64,000 nucleotides of DNA from Tardiphaga sp. 709 (GCF_032401055.1 NZ_CP135529.1:3594501-3658500); one strand, 5' to 3'. Shown: positions 8,581 to 18,849, counted from the first letter of the stretch. A program made the numbers and translations. The notes: generated from the letters alone by a model not told the origin.

Positions 8581-8928
8581 GCAATAAGCCAGCGCCCACT
8601 GGGCTTTCAGCCAGAGCTGCTCTCACAGTCCGCTCGAATACGCCCGAAGGGCTCTACTGCCTTGCCCGGTTGAACCATGTCAATTCTACGCGCGCCAGTT
8701 GGAAGGCCTGCAGATTAGACAATTTCGAGTTTTTTGCCTCGGATTGACGTATTTGGACACCTCTGGGCTGCCCGCCGCCTAAGCAGGAATATGTCGAGAG
8801 CCTGTCATGCTTCCCTTTTGGGCAGGATTGACTAGAGTTTGGGCGCGACGGAATAGCGCACTCTGTCTCATCACGTGAGAAACGCGAAAAGCTGGGGATT
8901 CATAAACCGTTAGAGAATTCCGCCGATC

Positions 8929-8943
8929 TGGCACGGCATTTGA
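8929..8943 (+). promoter_or_regulatory. candidate sigma-54 promoter of glnK-amtB
   Basis: TGGCAC-GGCAT-TTGA matches the sigma-54 consensus TGGCAC-N5-TTGC at every position but the last, where the usual C of the -12 GC is A. It lies 106 bp upstream of the second glnK, a plausible distance. I found no convincing NtrC enhancer site. The rest of the 8581-9049 interval shows no gene. Confidence 0.4.
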
Positions 8944-8992
8944 TTCTATCTGGTCTGGCTGTGCCCGCGTAGTGAACTTCTCCGCGTGGTGA

Positions 8993-9388
<396 letters not shown>

Positions 9389-9442
9389 GTCGAATTCCTC
9401 GGATTTCGCGCTCACCCATTCTTCAATCAGGAGTCAAACACA

Positions 9443-10882
9443 ATGACGTTTAAGCGTCCCTCTGGCGCGGGATTGGCGGCACTCGCCGTTGGCCTGTTCG
9501 CCGCAACTGCGGCTTACGCCGATCCGACGGTCAACAAGGGCGATAACGCCTGGATGATGACCTCGACGGTGCTGGTTCTGTTGATGACAGTCCCGGGCCT
9601 CGCCCTGTTCTACGGCGGCCTCGTTCGTTCCAAGAACATGCTCTCTGTGTTGATGCAGGTCCTCTACACCGCTTGCATCGTGATGGTGATCTGGGCTCTC
9701 TACGGCTACAGCATCACGTTCACTGGCGGTTCGGCCTATATCGGTGGTTTCTCCAAGGCGTTCCTCGCCGGCGTGACGCCTGACTCGATGGCTGCTTCGT
9801 TCACCGCAGACGCCAACATCTCGGAACTCGTCTACTTCTGCTTCCAGATGACCTTTGCCGCCATTACCCCCGGCCTGATCGTCGGCGCCTTCGCAGAACG
9901 CACCAAGTTCGCCGCGATTGCACTGTTCATCCCGCTCTGGGTGACGTTGATCTACTTCCCGATCGCGCACATGGTTTGGTACTGGGCCGGTCCGGACGCC
10001 ATTGTCGCAGCCGCCAAGGCTGTTGCGGCTGCGGCTCCCGATGCGAAGGCTGCGGCTCAGGCCAAGCTTGACGAAGTCATGGCCGATGCCGGCCAGGTGT
10101 TCCTGTGGGGCGCTCTCGACTTCGCCGGCGGCACCGTCGTTCACATCAACGCCGGCATTGCTGGTCTCGTGGGTTGCCTGATCATCGGCAAGCGCACCGG
10201 CTACGGCAAGGAACTGATGGCTCCGCACTCGCTGACCATGACCATGATCGGCGCGTCTCTGCTGTGGGTTGGCTGGTTCGGCTTCAACGTCGGTTCGAAC
10301 CTCGAAGCCTCGGGCACTGCCGCTCTCGCGATGACCAACACCTTCCTCGCAACTGCGGTTGCGGCGATGGCCTGGATGTTCGCGGAGTGGATGACCAAGG
10401 GTCACCCGTCGCTGCTCGGTGCAGCATCGGGCGCGGTTGCCGGCCTCGTCGCCGTCACCCCGGCTTGCGGCTTCTCGGGCCCGATGGGCGCGATGGTTCT
10501 CGGTCTGGTCGCAGGCGTCGTCTGCCTGTTCTTCTGCACCGTCGTGAAGAACTCGCTTGGCTATGACGACTCGCTCGATGTGTTCGGCGTCCATTGCGTC
10601 GGCGGCATCATCGGCGCGCTCGGCACCGGCATCCTGGTCAACCCGGCCCTCGGCGGCACGGGCGTCATGGACTACGTCGCCGGCAAGATTGGCGACTACG
10701 ACATGGTCACCCAGATGATCGCGCAGTGTAAGGCTGTCGCGACCACGCTGGTGTGGTCGGGCGTCGGTTCGGCGATCCTGTTCAAGGTCGTCGATGTGAT
10801 CGTCGGTCTCCGCGTCAATGTTGAAGTCGAGCGCGAAGGCCTCGACGTCACCGAGCACACCGAACGCGCCTACAACATGTAA
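9443..10882 (+). CDS. amtB: ammonium transporter AmtB
   Basis: The 479-residue protein begins with a cleavable signal-like segment ending near AAYA. It then has about eleven membrane helices. The pore twin histidines sit in FAGGTVVHINAG and DVFGVHCVGGIIG. Between helices 5 and 6 there is an Ala-rich extramembrane insertion of about 30 residues (AAAKAVAAAAPDAKAAAQAK), seen in several alphaproteobacterial AmtB proteins. It conducts ammonium across the inner membrane and is blocked by GlnK, encoded just upstream. Two hairpins after the stop end the transcript. Confidence 0.96.
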   Translation: MTFKRPSGAGLAALAVGLFAATAAYADPTVNKGDNAWMMTSTVLVLLMTVPGLALFYGGLVRSKNMLSVLMQVLYTACIVMVIWALYGYSITFTGGSAYIGGFSKAFLAGVTPDSMAASFTADANISELVYFCFQMTFAAITPGLIVGAFAERTKFAAIALFIPLWVTLIYFPIAHMVWYWAGPDAIVAAAKAVAAAAPDAKAAAQAKLDEVMADAGQVFLWGALDFAGGTVVHINAGIAGLVGCLIIGKRTGYGKELMAPHSLTMTMIGASLLWVGWFGFNVGSNLEASGTAALAMTNTFLATAVAAMAWMFAEWMTKGHPSLLGAASGAVAGLVAVTPACGFSGPMGAMVLGLVAGVVCLFFCTVVKNSLGYDDSLDVFGVHCVGGIIGALGTGILVNPALGGTGVMDYVAGKIGDYDMVTQMIAQCKAVATTLVWSGVGSAILFKVVDVIVGLRVNVEVEREGLDVTEHTERAYNM

Positions 10883-10893
10883 GCGTCACGAGT

Positions 10894-10916
10894 ATCCCGG
10901 ATCATCGGTCCGGGAT
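10894..10916 (+). terminator. hairpin after amtB
   Basis: ATCCCGGA, a seven-base loop, TCCGGGAT is a perfect 8-bp stem 12 bp after the amtB stop. No T-run follows, so it may be a processing or stabilising hairpin ahead of the stronger terminator downstream. Confidence 0.45.
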
Positions 10917-10969
10917 GCTCACAAAGGGATCGGTTGGGGCACTACCCGGCAATGTCCCAACCGTCGAAG

Positions 10970-11002
10970 GGCTCCAGCGCAAGCTGGAGCCTTTCACTTT
11001 TT
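10970..11002 (+). terminator. rho-independent terminator of glnK-amtB
   Basis: GGCTCCAGC, loop GCAA, GCTGGAGCC is a perfect 9-bp stem with a tetraloop, followed by TTTCACTTTTT. This is a textbook intrinsic terminator for the plus-strand glnK-amtB operon. The remaining bases to 11176 hold the promoter region of the next gene and no other recognisable element. Confidence 0.88.
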
Positions 11003-11176
11003 GGGCGGCCATTCTGATCTCCGCGCAGGCCTGGACGGCCGCCGAACACGTGATAGCAAGGCCGGCCCCTCGATGGTTAATCGCGTCTTAACCTCGCCGT
11101 ATCTATGGTGGTTTGATCTCGTTTCGGCCGATCTCATGGGGCGATCGGCTGCCTTGAAAGTACTGGCGTTTTCCTG

Positions 11177-12406
11177 ATGGCACTCACCGCTCCTCCTTCC
11201 GCGGCGCAAGGCGCTGGCAGCCGGACCTCGGCTGGGCCCAATGGCGAGCGTTCACCGTTTGCGCGGCTGACGGAATTGCTGGCGCCATATCAGCCCGGCC
11301 AACCGCTGATCACACTGTCATTGGGCGAGCCGCAGCACCCGGTGCCGGATTTCGTCGGACCGGTCCTCGCCAAACACACTGCCGATTTCGGCCGCTATCC
11401 GATCGCCAAGGGCATTGAGCCGTTCCGCCGCGCCGCCGCTACGTGGATGGGTACGCGCTTCAATCTCCCGCGCGCCCTCGATCCGGAAACCGAAATACTG
11501 GTGCTGAATGGCAGCCGCGAAGGCCTGTTCTTCGCCGCGATCACGGCCGCGCGCTTTGTCGGCCCGCGCAAAGGCACGCCGGCGATCCTGCTGCCAAATC
11601 CGTTCTATCCAGCCTACGGCGCCGGTGCGCGTGCCGCGGGTTGCGAACCGATCTTCATGCCGACCACGGTGGCCAACGGCTTCCTTCCCGATCTCGACGC
11701 ACTCGATGAGGCCACGCTGGCGCGCACGGTGGCGATGTACGTCGCATCGCCGGCAAACCCGCAAGGCGCCGTCGCGACGCCCGCTTACTTCAAGAAGCTG
11801 CACGACCTCGCGTTGCGCTACGGTTTCATCGTGCTGTCCGACGAATGCTATTCGGAAATCTACACACAGGCCGCGCCCGGCAGCATGCTGGCATCAGCCG
11901 GACCCGACTATGCCAATGTCGTTGCGTTCCAGTCGCTGTCTAAGCGTTCGAATCTGCCAGGCATGCGCGTCGGCTTCGTCGCGGGCGACAAGAAGTTCCT
12001 GAGCGCGTTTCACGAATTGCGCAACGTCGCCGCGCCGCAGGTGCCGGTACCGCTGCAGCAGGTCGCGGTTGCCGCCTATAGCGACGAAGCGCATGTGGAA
12101 GAGAATCGTAGGCTCTACCGCTTGAAGTTCGATCTTGCGGATCAGATCCTCGGCAATCGCTACGGCTACAAGCGACCGGCCGGCGGCTTCTGTCTGTGGC
12201 TCGATGTCTCCGCATATGGCGGTGACGAAGAGGCAACCGTGAGACTGTATCGCGATGGCGGCGTGCGCGTGGTGCCCGGAAGTTATCTGGCGCGCCCGCA
12301 GGCCGACGGCAGCAATCCCGGCGCCGGCTATATTCGTTTGGCCATGGTGCAGGACAGTGAAACGACAGCCGAGGCTTTGCATCGGCTGGTGAAAATTTTG
12401 AATTGA
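11177..12406 (+). CDS. class I/II PLP aminotransferase, DapC-like
   Basis: At 409 residues this is a fold-type I aminotransferase. LGEPQHPVP is the substrate-binding region, NGSREGLFFA the cofactor phosphate loop, SPANPQGAVA the Asn that contacts PLP, SDECYSEIY the Asp/Tyr pair, and FQSLSKRSNLPGMRVGF the PLP Lys motif. The SLSKRSNLPGMRVGF block is typical of succinyldiaminopimelate aminotransferase (DapC) in alphaproteobacteria. A role in lysine and peptidoglycan precursor synthesis is therefore likely, though other substrates cannot be excluded. Its neighbour ftsK begins 38 bp downstream. Confidence 0.85.
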   Translation: MALTAPPSAAQGAGSRTSAGPNGERSPFARLTELLAPYQPGQPLITLSLGEPQHPVPDFVGPVLAKHTADFGRYPIAKGIEPFRRAAATWMGTRFNLPRALDPETEILVLNGSREGLFFAAITAARFVGPRKGTPAILLPNPFYPAYGAGARAAGCEPIFMPTTVANGFLPDLDALDEATLARTVAMYVASPANPQGAVATPAYFKKLHDLALRYGFIVLSDECYSEIYTQAAPGSMLASAGPDYANVVAFQSLSKRSNLPGMRVGFVAGDKKFLSAFHELRNVAAPQVPVPLQQVAVAAYSDEAHVEENRRLYRLKFDLADQILGNRYGYKRPAGGFCLWLDVSAYGGDEEATVRLYRDGGVRVVPGSYLARPQADGSNPGAGYIRLAMVQDSETTAEALHRLVKILN

Positions 12407-12444
12407 AGATCCTGGATTAATGCAGGGCGCATGAGCACTCCGGT

Positions 12445-14931
12445 ATGAGCACCACGATCGAACGCGTCATTCCTCTCGTCGGCCATCTGCCCGCGTCAAT
12501 TCGCGAGATGCTGGGACGACGGCTGCGTGAACTGGCAGGCTTTGGCCTGGTCTGCGCCGCAGGTGTCGCGGCGGCAGCGATGATGACGTGGTCCGTACAG
12601 GACCCGAGCCTGAGCCATGCCACCTCGCGTGCGATCCGCAATGTCGCCGGTTATCCCGGCGCGATCGGCGCCGATCTGTTGATGCAGATCCTCGGCCTCG
12701 GCGCGATCATGATGATTCTCACCATCGCCGTCTGGGGCTGGCGGATGATGACGCATCGGCATTTCGATCGCGAAGCACTGCGTATCGGTTGCTGGGTCCT
12801 TTGCACCATCATCGCATCAGGCTTTGCCAGCTGCTGGCAGCATGGCGGGTCGTGGCCCCTGCCGACCGGCGTCGGTGGCGTGGTCGGCGACGCGCTGTTT
12901 CGCGCGCCCGCGGTCGTATTTGGCCCCGTCGGCTTCATCTATCGATTCGTACTCGGCTTTATTCTCTGCGCGGCGATGATCGTGACCTTCTTCATCGCCT
13001 GCGGCTATGGCGCGCAGGCGAAGGAAGAGTTTGCCGAGATCGACATCGAGGAAGACGACGAGCCATTCGAGGAAGACGAAACCCGCGATCGCAGCTCAAT
13101 TTCGGTTTCGCTGGGCTGGGCCGCGCATGCCGTGATGAGCGCGAAGGCGCGTCTCGGCCGGTTGCTCTCGGTGATCTATGGCAAGATGGTTGCGAGCGAA
13201 CCCAAGGCGCGCGCGGCATCCTTCGAACGTCAGGAACCGAACCTCGGCGCTCGTCGCAATAGTCCGTCAATTGCGCCGCATGACGAAGACGTGGTCGATC
13301 ACGACGAAGACGAAGAGCACGACTACGAGGAAGAAGAAGAGGAAGAGGAGCCCGCCCCGAAGGCGCGCAAGAAATCCTCGGCCAAGGAGCCGGTGCGGAA
13401 ATCCAACGGCAAGTTCGAACTGCCCTCCGTCGGCATGCTCACCGCGCCGAAGGCCGCCGATCGCAAGCCGCTCAGCAAAGCCGAACTCGAAGCCAATTCG
13501 CGCGCGCTGGAAGGCGTGCTGCAGGACTTCGGCGTGCGCGGCGAGATCGTCAAAGCCAATCCCGGCCCCGTCGTCACGCTGTACGAACTCGAACCCGCAC
13601 CGGGTATCAAGTCGTCGCGCGTGATCGGCCTTGCCGACGACATCGCACGCTCCATGAGCGCGCTGTCCGCCCGCGTCGCCGTCGTTCCCGGTCGCAACGC
13701 CATCGGCATCGAGCTGCCGAACGCCCATCGCGAAAACGTCTACTTGCGCGAACTGCTGACCGTGCAGGACACCAATGACGGCAGCATCAAGCTGCCGCTC
13801 TGCCTCGGCAAGAATATCGGCGGCGAGTCGATCATCATCGATCTTGCGCGCACGCCGCATATGCTGATCGCCGGTACCACCGGTTCGGGCAAGTCGGTCG
13901 CTATCAACACCATGATTCTCAGCCTGGTCTACCGGCTGCGGCCGGATCAGTGCCGCCTGATCATGGTCGACCCGAAGATGCTCGAACTGTCGGTCTATGA
14001 CGGCATCCCGCATCTGCTGACGCCGGTCGTGACCGATCCGAAGAAGGCCGTGGTCGCCCTGAAATGGGCCGTGCGCGAGATGGAAGAGCGCTACAAGCGC
14101 ATGGCCAAGCTCGGCGTGCGTAACATCGACGGCTATAATGCGCGCCTCGTGGAAGCCAAGGCCAAGGGCGAGGAGCTCTCGCGCACCGTTCACACCGGCT
14201 TCGACAAGGAGACCGGCAAGGCGATCTACGAGGAAGAGAAACTCGATCTCGCGCCGCTGCCCTATATCGTCATCATTGTCGACGAAATGGCCGACCTGAT
14301 GATGGTTGCCGGCAAGGACATCGAAGGCCTGGTGCAGCGCCTCGCGCAGATGGCACGTGCCGCCGGTCTGCACGTCGTCCTCGCGACGCAGCGACCGTCG
14401 GTGGACGTCATCACCGGCACGATCAAGGCGAACTTCCCGACGCGTATCTCCTTCCAGGTCACGTCGAAGATCGACAGCCGCACCATCCTGGGTGAGATGG
14501 GCGCCGAGCAACTGCTCGGCCGCGGCGACATGCTCTATATGGCTGGCGGCGGCCGCATCTCGCGCGTACACGGTCCTTTCGTGTCGGACGAGGAAGTCGA
14601 GAAGGTGGTGCGCCACCTGAAGATGCAGGGCGAGCCAGAATATCTCGAGGCGGTCACCGCCGAAGAACCGGAAGAAGGCGAGGACGGCGCGGTATTCGAT
14701 TCGACCGGCATGGGTGCCGATGGCGGTGGTGGCGATCTGTTCCAGCAAGCCGTTGCCATCGTCAAGCGCGACCGGAAGGCGTCGACCAGCTACATCCAGC
14801 GCCGGCTGCAGATCGGTTACAATCGCGCAGCGTCGCTGATCGAGCGCATGGAAAATGAAGGCATCGTCGGTCAGCCAAACCATGCCGGTAAACGCGAAAT
14901 TCTGATCGAAGAAGAAGAAAGCGGGTTCTGA
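12445..14931 (+). CDS. ftsK: DNA translocase FtsK
   Basis: The 828-residue protein has an N-terminal membrane domain with about four helices (residues 25-200). A strongly acidic linker follows (a run of Glu and Asp around 205-310). The motor has Walker [13 protein letters not shown], Walker [11 protein letters not shown] and the RecA-like block [14 protein letters not shown]. The C-terminal winged-helix gamma domain ([14 protein letters not shown] to the end) reads KOPS sequences. FtsK coordinates chromosome segregation, dimer resolution at dif and septation. The form is full length for alphaproteobacteria with the shorter linker. Confidence 0.96.
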   Translation: MSTTIERVIPLVGHLPASIREMLGRRLRELAGFGLVCAAGVAAAAMMTWSVQDPSLSHATSRAIRNVAGYPGAIGADLLMQILGLGAIMMILTIAVWGWRMMTHRHFDREALRIGCWVLCTIIASGFASCWQHGGSWPLPTGVGGVVGDALFRAPAVVFGPVGFIYRFVLGFILCAAMIVTFFIACGYGAQAKEEFAEIDIEEDDEPFEEDETRDRSSISVSLGWAAHAVMSAKARLGRLLSVIYGKMVASEPKARAASFERQEPNLGARRNSPSIAPHDEDVVDHDEDEEHDYEEEEEEEEPAPKARKKSSAKEPVRKSNGKFELPSVGMLTAPKAADRKPLSKAELEANSRALEGVLQDFGVRGEIVKANPGPVVTLYELEPAPGIKSSRVIGLADDIARSMSALSARVAVVPGRNAIGIELPNAHRENVYLRELLTVQDTNDGSIKLPLCLGKNIGGESIIIDLARTPHMLIAGTTGSGKSVAINTMILSLVYRLRPDQCRLIMVDPKMLELSVYDGIPHLLTPVVTDPKKAVVALKWAVREMEERYKRMAKLGVRNIDGYNARLVEAKAKGEELSRTVHTGFDKETGKAIYEEEKLDLAPLPYIVIIVDEMADLMMVAGKDIEGLVQRLAQMARAAGLHVVLATQRPSVDVITGTIKANFPTRISFQVTSKIDSRTILGEMGAEQLLGRGDMLYMAGGGRISRVHGPFVSDEEVEKVVRHLKMQGEPEYLEAVTAEEPEEGEDGAVFDSTGMGADGGGGDLFQQAVAIVKRDRKASTSYIQRRLQIGYNRAASLIERMENEGIVGQPNHAGKREILIEEEESGF

Positions 14932-15124
14932 GAGTTTGACCCTGTCGATGGACAATCCCGCTTTCGAGTCGCGAAATCGCCACAGCTCCGGGTTAGCGCC
15001 TGCGCTGGTGGCGTCAGCCGCGACGGAGGCGCAAGAGACCACCGCCCGGACCGCAAAACCGGTACCCATTCTGACGCAAAGCGCGGTAAAATGCGCCGAA
15101 CCCGCCGAGCAGGACGACGCCTTG

Positions 15125-15979
15125 ATGAGACGCCCGACCCATCACGCCGCAGACCGGTCTTTCCTGCGCATCGGCGCAGCCGGCCTCGTCGCGACGTTTG
15201 TCGCCGCTAGTGTGGCGCCGTCGGCCTATGCCCAGTCGATCCCCTTGCCGCGACCTGCACCGCAAGCGCGCAGCAATGGCAGTTTCCAGATGTCGGCCTC
15301 CGAGCCCCAGGCCGTTCGGCCGCCAGTTGCAATCGCACCCAAGACATCGACGACGTCATCCACGCCGCCGAATCCAATCATTCCGGATCCGCGCCGCAAC
15401 GTTCCCGCCAGCATTTTCATGAGCTTCGACGCCAATCAGAAGGCGCAGGCGAGCAAAGTCAGCAGCTATCTGTCATCGCTCAGCAATCTGAGCGGTAACT
15501 TTGTTCAGGTGGGCCCGGACGGCAGCCGCACCACCGGTGATTTCTTCATCCAGAAGCCCGGCAAGGTCCGTTTCGAATATGATGCGCCGACGACCATCGC
15601 CATGGTGTCCGACGGCCAGTCGCTCGCCGTCCGCGATTCCAAGCTGGCAACCCAGGACATCTACCCGCTGTCGCAGACACCGTTGCGCTATCTGCTGTCC
15701 GATCGCATCGATCTGATGAAGGACACCAATGTGGTCGCCGTCACCGCTGACGACCTCTATACGTCGGTGACCATCGAGGAAAAGAACGCGCTGGTCGGCA
15801 CCTCGCGCCTGATGCTGATGGTCGGCACCAAGGATGGCCAGCTCAAGCAGTGGACCGTCACCGACCCGCAGGGCTATGACACCACGGTCGCGATCTACAA
15901 TCTCGATACCGCGAAAAAGCCCGACCCGGGGCTGTTCAAGATCGACTTCACCAAGTATCCCACCAGCGGCGCGAATTAG
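15125..15979 (+). CDS. LolA-like outer-membrane lipoprotein carrier protein
   Basis: The 284-residue protein starts with a signal peptide (FLRIGAAGLVATFVAASVAP, cleavage after SAYA). A Pro/Ser/Thr-rich stretch of about 60 residues comes next, then the LolA fold: SSLSNLSGNFVQVGPDGSRT, GDFFIQKPGKVRFEYDAP, LAVRDSKLATQDIYPLSQTP. LolA shuttles lipoproteins through the periplasm. This form is longer than E. coli LolA because of the linker and matches the alphaproteobacterial version found after ftsK. I chose ATG 15125 because the signal peptide follows directly; a TTG at 14936 or ATG at 14948 would add about 60 residues before it. Confidence 0.82.
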   Translation: MRRPTHHAADRSFLRIGAAGLVATFVAASVAPSAYAQSIPLPRPAPQARSNGSFQMSASEPQAVRPPVAIAPKTSTTSSTPPNPIIPDPRRNVPASIFMSFDANQKAQASKVSSYLSSLSNLSGNFVQVGPDGSRTTGDFFIQKPGKVRFEYDAPTTIAMVSDGQSLAVRDSKLATQDIYPLSQTPLRYLLSDRIDLMKDTNVVAVTADDLYTSVTIEEKNALVGTSRLMLMVGTKDGQLKQWTVTDPQGYDTTVAIYNLDTAKKPDPGLFKIDFTKYPTSGAN

Positions 15980-16045
15980 TTTTCGCTGCAGGTGATGCCC
16001 TCATGATGAGCAGGCGCGCTTGCGCCGTCTCACCATCGGATTTCC

Positions 16046-16861
16046 ATGCGTTTTTCCCTGACCACCTGGAATATCAATTCGGTGCGATTGCGCATCGACC
16101 TTGTCGCCAAGTTTCTCGAAGAGATGCAGCCGGATGTGCTGTGTCTGCAGGAAACCAAGTGCCCGGACGATGCCTTTCCGCTCAAGCGCTTCAAACAGCT
16201 CGGCTATGACCATGTCGTGCTGAACGGGCAGAAGGGCTATCACGGCGTCGCCATCGTTTCGAAACTTCCGTTCGAGAGCAGCGACATCCGCGTGTTCTGC
16301 AACAATCTGGACTCACGCCACATCTCGGTATCGTTCGGCGAAAAGGCCGGCATGACCGTGCCGCTGATCGTGCATGATTTCTATGTGCCTGCCGGCGGTG
16401 ACGTCCCGGATCCGGACGTGAACGCGAAGTTCGCGCACAAGCTCTCGTTCCTCGACGAGATGAAGACCTGCGAGCCGCTGCATCCGCGCGGTGATGCGCG
16501 TCACATCCTGGTCGGCGATCTCAACGTGGCACCGCATGAGAATGACGTGTGGTCGCACAAGCAGATGCTGAAGATCGTGTCGCATACGCCGATCGAGTGC
16601 GAAAAGCTGCTCGCCGTGCAGAGCGAAGGCAACTGGATCGACGTCGCGCGCGAACGCATTCCACTGTCCGAAAAGATCTACACGTGGTGGAGCTACCGCG
16701 CTGCCGACTGGGCGGCGTCGAATCGCGGCCGCCGCCTCGATCACATCTGGGTGTCGTCAGCGCTGAAAGATTCGATCCGCGACTTCACCGTGACCGGTGA
16801 TGCACGCGGATGGGAGCGGCCATCGGACCACGTCCCGGTCACGACGGTGCTGGAGCTTTGA
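16046..16861 (+). CDS. xth: exodeoxyribonuclease III
   Basis: This 271-residue enzyme of the exonuclease-endonuclease-phosphatase fold carries the ExoIII/APE landmarks: LTTWNINSVRLR, CLQETKCPDD (metal-binding Glu), HGVAIVSK, VGDLNVAPHENDVW (catalytic Asp/Asn), RRLDHIWVS and the terminal SDHVPV (catalytic His). It incises abasic sites and removes 3' blocks in base-excision repair. It ends seven bases before the stop of the convergent cNMP-binding gene. Confidence 0.94.
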   Translation: MRFSLTTWNINSVRLRIDLVAKFLEEMQPDVLCLQETKCPDDAFPLKRFKQLGYDHVVLNGQKGYHGVAIVSKLPFESSDIRVFCNNLDSRHISVSFGEKAGMTVPLIVHDFYVPAGGDVPDPDVNAKFAHKLSFLDEMKTCEPLHPRGDARHILVGDLNVAPHENDVWSHKQMLKIVSHTPIECEKLLAVQSEGNWIDVARERIPLSEKIYTWWSYRAADWAASNRGRRLDHIWVSSALKDSIRDFTVTGDARGWERPSDHVPVTTVLEL

Positions 16862-16867
16862 TATCAG

Positions 16868-17317
16868 TTACTGGCTGAGCTTGGCGCCGATCAGCGTCAC
16901 GTCGCTGGCGAGCTGGCTGACGCGGGTCGCCATGTCGTCACGCAGACGGCGCGCGGCTGCCGGATCGCTGTCGAGCACGCGCTGAAACAGGCTGCGTGTG
17001 ATCCGGATCGTACTGGAATATTCCGTGGCGACCGCCGTCGAGGGCCGCTGCATTGCCACCAGTAGTGCAAGTTCGCCCATCAATGTGCCAGGACCTGCGA
17101 TCACTTCATGATCGCTGCCGTTGTCGAGACTAATGCGGAATGCGCCGGTCTGGACGACGTAGCCGCAATCGGCATCGTCGCCCTGCCGGAACAGCACGGA
17201 GCCCCGTGCAAATTCCTGCTGTTCGGAGCCGATCGCGATCACGCGCAAAGCGGCGATACCCAACAGGCGCAATGTCGGGACGCGCTCAAGCAGGGCTACA
17301 TCATCATCGATCGACAT
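16868..17317 (-). CDS. stand-alone cyclic nucleotide-binding domain protein
   Basis: The 149-residue protein is essentially one cNMP-binding (CRP-like) domain: FARGSVLFRQGDDADCGYVV, then GPGTLMGELALLVAMQRPSTA, the phosphate-binding cassette with Gly-Glu and Arg-Pro-Ser-Thr-Ala. There is no DNA-binding helix-turn-helix, so it is not a CRP transcription factor. It may act through protein contacts. The response-regulator gene lies 72 bp upstream on the same strand. No target is visible from context. Confidence 0.8.
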   Translation of the reverse strand: MSIDDDVALLERVPTLRLLGIAALRVIAIGSEQQEFARGSVLFRQGDDADCGYVVQTGAFRISLDNGSDHEVIAGPGTLMGELALLVAMQRPSTAVATEYSSTIRITRSLFQRVLDSDPAAARRLRDDMATRVSQLASDVTLIGAKLSQ

Positions 17318-17389
17318 GTAGAACCGTGTGATCGGGACGCGCGAAGGAGGGCACCGAACAGCTAATGGCGAATCGGCTCCCCAATCGTA

Positions 17390-18076
17390 TCACGGCACCA
17401 ACTTGTAGCCACCGGCTTCCGTCACCAGGATTTCAGGATTGGCGGCGTCCTTCTCGATCTTCTGACGCAGCCGATAGATATGCGTTTCCAGCGTGTGTGT
17501 GGTGACGCCGGAATTGTAGCCCCAGACTTCCTGCAGCAGCGTCTCGCGCGACACCGGCAACTGGCCGGCGCGATACAGGAAGCGCAGGATCGCGGTTTCC
17601 TTCTCGGTCAGGCGGACCTTCTTGGCATTGGCGCCGGTAAGCATCTTGGAGCCAGGTCGGAAACTATAGGGACCGACGGTGAAAACAGCGTCTTCGCTGG
17701 CTTCATGCTGACGGAGCTGCGCACGAATGCGCGCCAGCAGCACAGCAAAGCGGAATGGCTTGGCGACATAATCATTGGCGCCGGACTCCAGACCGAGAAT
17801 GGTATCGGAATCGGTGTCGTGTCCCGTCAGCATGATGATCGGCGCCTTGAAGCCACCCTTGCGCAGGCTGCGCACGACTTCGCGACCGTCCGTGTCGGGC
17901 AGGCCGACATCCATCAGCACCAGATCGGGGGAATTGGCCTTGGCTGCAGTAGCGCCCTTGGCGCCGGTGTCGACAGCGGAGGCCTCGAACTCTTCGTGCA
18001 GCGACAGCTGCTCGACCAGCGCCTCGCGCAAATCAGTATCGTCATCCACGATCAGGATCTTGCGGGCATTGGGCAT
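17390..18076 (-). CDS. cenR: OmpR-family response regulator, CenR-like
   Basis: The 228-residue protein has a receiver domain (KILIVDDDTDLREALVEQL; phospho-acceptor Asp56 in LVLMDVGLPDTDGRE; Lys in DYVAKPFRFAVLLARI). A winged-helix output domain follows (VRLTEKETAILRFLYRAG, then TLETHIYRLRQKIE). FAVLLARIRAQLRQHEASED and VWGYNSGVTTHTLETH closely recall CenR, the essential cell-envelope regulator of Caulobacter, so I use that name with reserve. No histidine kinase gene is adjacent; CenR partners are usually encoded elsewhere. Confidence 0.8.
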   Translation of the reverse strand: MPNARKILIVDDDTDLREALVEQLSLHEEFEASAVDTGAKGATAAKANSPDLVLMDVGLPDTDGREVVRSLRKGGFKAPIIMLTGHDTDSDTILGLESGANDYVAKPFRFAVLLARIRAQLRQHEASEDAVFTVGPYSFRPGSKMLTGANAKKVRLTEKETAILRFLYRAGQLPVSRETLLQEVWGYNSGVTTHTLETHIYRLRQKIEKDAANPEILVTEAGGYKLVP

Positions 18077-18325
18077 TGCGACAATCCTTTGAACGGCTGC
18101 GGCGGAGCGTTGTTCGCCGCGCTGAAACAGTGGGCCAGAAATCGTGACAGGCTTCGCCGTTAACGCATATTCTAGCGCAAAATCAGCGACATTCCCGGCG
18201 AATGTACTGCTGCAGCGCGAAATAGAACATTTGCGGTAAATAGCAAGGTGGAGTTCGCGATTCGGATGGGAAGTCTCGTTATTTCAGACACTTATCGAAC
18301 AAGCTTACGTGATCGACCGCTAACT

Positions 18326-18835
18326 ATGGTTCACATTCGCGCGTCAGCCGGAGACAGACTCCGTGGATGGCTGACGACCGATCACACAACCATACCCGTC
18401 GCGCTCGGTCGCGGCGGAATCAAGGCGAACAAACGCGAAGGCGATGGCGGAACGCCGCGTGGGACGTTTCGCCCCATCCGGCTGTGGTGGCGAGCCGACC
18501 GTAATCCACGTCCGCGTAGCTTTCTGCCGATCCGCCCCATCACGCCAATGGATGGCTGGTGCGAGGATCCATCTGACCGGCACTACAATCGGCCTGTGCG
18601 GCTCGATCGTGGAAATGACGGCGACCGACTGGCCCGCGAGGATCATCTCTACGATTTCATCATCGAGATCGACCAGAACACCCGGCCGCGGATCGCCGGA
18701 CGGGGAAGCGCAGTGTTCCTGCATCTGGCCCGCCCGAAATTCGCGCCGACCGCGGGCTGTGTGGCGATGACCAAGCCGGCCATGCTGCGGCTGCTGGCCC
18801 GGATCGGGCCGAAGACGAAGATTGTCATCGGCTAG
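18326..18835 (+). CDS. L,D-transpeptidase (YkuD) family protein
   Basis: The 169-residue protein is a YkuD catalytic domain. GGIKANKREGDGGTPRG is the conserved entry region, and FLHLARPKFAPTAGCVAMT holds the catalytic His and Cys. YkuD enzymes cross-link peptidoglycan or attach lipoproteins to it. No signal peptide is visible from ATG 18326, and the 26-residue extension from an upstream ATG is not one either. Export, or a cytoplasmic role, is therefore an open question. The stop codon lies inside a palindrome shared with the convergent yggS gene. Confidence 0.8.
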   Translation: MVHIRASAGDRLRGWLTTDHTTIPVALGRGGIKANKREGDGGTPRGTFRPIRLWWRADRNPRPRSFLPIRPITPMDGWCEDPSDRHYNRPVRLDRGNDGDRLAREDHLYDFIIEIDQNTRPRIAGRGSAVFLHLARPKFAPTAGCVAMTKPAMLRLLARIGPKTKIVIG

Positions 18836-18849
18836 GCCTCTGGCCTAGC
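18831..18849. terminator. palindrome spanning both convergent stop codons
   Basis: GCTAGGCC, loop TCT, GGCCTAGC is a perfect 8-bp stem. It contains the TAG stop of the YkuD gene and, on the other strand, the TAG stop of yggS. A bidirectional terminator is plausible, though no T-run is present. Confidence 0.5.

Noticed and set aside
8871-8885. TCACGTGAGAAAC near glnK as a parS site
   Set aside because: One extra base disrupts the right arm and the left arm is wrong (CTCA in place of TGTT).
9434-10858. 474-codon open frame opposite amtB
   Set aside because: It is an antisense shadow of amtB; composition is dominated by Arg, His, Asp and Glu with no domain.
13267-15069. 600-codon open frame on the minus strand opposite ftsK
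   Set aside because: It lies antisense to the whole motor and linker of ftsK, has repetitive His/Asp/Arg-rich sequence typical of antisense GC-rich frames, and shows no family resemblance.
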